A DNA stretch of 64,000 bases from assembly GCA_020249265.1 (NCBI GenBank), contig JADCGA010000015.1, positions 1 to 64,000 on the forward strand. Direction: 5' to 3'. The notes beneath the pieces were generated by a model. The model did no database searches. It was given only the letters and a program-made list of their open reading frames with translations, and was not told where the DNA came from. A program made the position numbers and the translations under genes. Origin of the DNA: Roseomonas sp. GTDB taxonomy: Bacteria > Pseudomonadota > Alphaproteobacteria > Acetobacterales > Acetobacteraceae. Shown here piece after piece: positions 63,620 through 64,000 of this stretch (position 1 is its first letter; the number at the start of each line of letters is the position of its first letter).

Positions 63620-64000
63620 ATGAAGAGATATATCATCGCGCTTGCCGCGATCCTGGCTGCGTGGCCGCTACCGGCAAGGGCCCAGATTTCCATGGTGGTG
63701 AATTTTTCTGCCGGCGGGCCATCGGATATCGTTGCGCGGCTCATGCAGAATGACATGGCGGCAGCACTTGGCCAGCCTGTTGTGGTGCGCAATGTGGTTG
63801 GCGCTGGCGGTACCATTGGCGCGGCAGAGGTAGCGCGCGCACGGCCCGATGGGCAGACCATTCTGCTTTCCCCCATCGGCCCCATCGCCATCCAGCCGCA
63901 TTTCCGCAGCAACTTGTCCTATAAGCTGGAAAACCTCGCCGCCATTTGTCAGGTCGCCGATAGCCCGGTGATCATGATGACGCCGAAAAATTCCGGCCTC
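63620..64000 (+). CDS. Bug-family (TTT) substrate-binding protein, N-terminal part (cut by right window edge)
   Basis: The frame opens at ATG 63620 behind GGAAGGAGGAA and runs off the window. It has a Sec-type signal peptide (KRYIIALAAILAAWPLPARA), then ISMVVNFSAGGPSDIVARLM and VVGAGGTIGAAEVARARPDG, the Bug-fold start. The divergent placement next to the TPP-enzyme operon suggests delivery of that pathway's substrate. The missing C-terminus prevents further assignment. Confidence 0.85.
   Translation, partial: MKRYIIALAAILAAWPLPARAQISMVVNFSAGGPSDIVARLMQNDMAAALGQPVVVRNVVGAGGTIGAAEVARARPDGQTILLSPIGPIAIQPHFRSNLSYKLENLAAICQVADSPVIMMTPKNSGL

Noticed and set aside
1-64000. CRISPR array or other regular repeats
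   Set aside because: No regularly spaced repeats were seen.

Overview
The window looks like part of an alphaproteobacterial chromosome, most likely from an Acetobacteraceae/Roseomonas-like member of the Rhodospirillales. The evidence is high-GC coding sequence, the conserved alphaproteobacterial block aroA-cmk-rpsA with a divergent FYDLN-acid (TIGR02300-type) protein, and a catabolic gene content rich in solute-binding proteins, GMC oxidoreductases and CoA-transferases. The assignment to family is an inference from gene content, not from a phylogenetic marker.

Left edge (1-1.5 kb): a scarred, AT-richer patch. The tail of an IS630-family transposase runs directly into the 3' remnant of an SMC/ABC-type AAA ATPase, followed by a vapBC/fitAB-like toxin-antitoxin locus whose toxin has lost its C-terminal half. 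The antitoxin gene and a perfect inverted-repeat operator remain.

Core block (1.6-10.7 kb): rpsA, cmk, aroA, the FYDLN protein, a double-domain gamma-glutamylcyclotransferase-like protein, uppP, ahcY with a candidate SahR operator upstream, an ATC-hydrolase-family protein and a methyltransferase. A lone AT-rich TIR-domain gene (10.8-11.7 kb) separates this from the accessory region.

Accessory catabolic region (12-64 kb): (i) a plus-strand oxidative cassette (3-hydroxyisobutyrate-dehydrogenase family, SDR, PF04909 amidohydrolase, GMC oxidoreductase, Baeyer-Villiger-type monooxygenase) containing a 45-codon remnant of an ACR3 arsenite carrier; (ii) a tungstate transporter tupBCA with a divergent HTH/substrate-binding-domain regulator; (iii) soxYZ with a YeeE/YedE sulfur transporter and a LysE exporter; (iv) OYE and GST genes; (v) an 11-gene, 13.3-kb minus-strand cluster (39486 down to 26199) with a DMT transporter, CoA-transferase A/B, an HCCA-isomerase-like protein, an orphan molybdopterin subunit, HyuA/HyuB, a second OYE, an MFS transporter and two allantoinase-like deacetylases; (vi) a divergent ABC transporter plus cytosine-deaminase-like operon behind a good sigma-54 (-24/-12) promoter; (vii) a minus-strand run of GMC oxidoreductase, class III CoA-transferase, creatininase-like amidohydrolase, two tandem paralogous FAD-linked oxidases and a flavodoxin-fold reductase; (viii) alpha/beta hydrolase, solute-binding-like protein, D-aminoacylase-like amidohydrolase, quinone oxidoreductase, TspO, a third GMC enzyme, two Bug/TTT solute-binding proteins, an M20 carbamoylase/allantoate-amidohydrolase-like enzyme, and a tightly coupled TPP-enzyme/3-hydroxyacyl-CoA dehydrogenase/SDR operon.

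The common thread is chemistry for cyclic amide and N-heterocyclic compounds: ring hydroxylation, C=C reduction, hydrolysis of cyclic amides, ureides and carbamoyl groups, then CoA activation. Nitrogen-limitation control through sigma-54 is plausible for one operon. The best candidate for an undescribed system is the 13.3-kb cluster. Its molybdopterin subunit lacks its usual FAD and Fe-S partners and carries Gln where the catalytic Glu of the xanthine dehydrogenase family normally sits. No substrate can be named from sequence alone.
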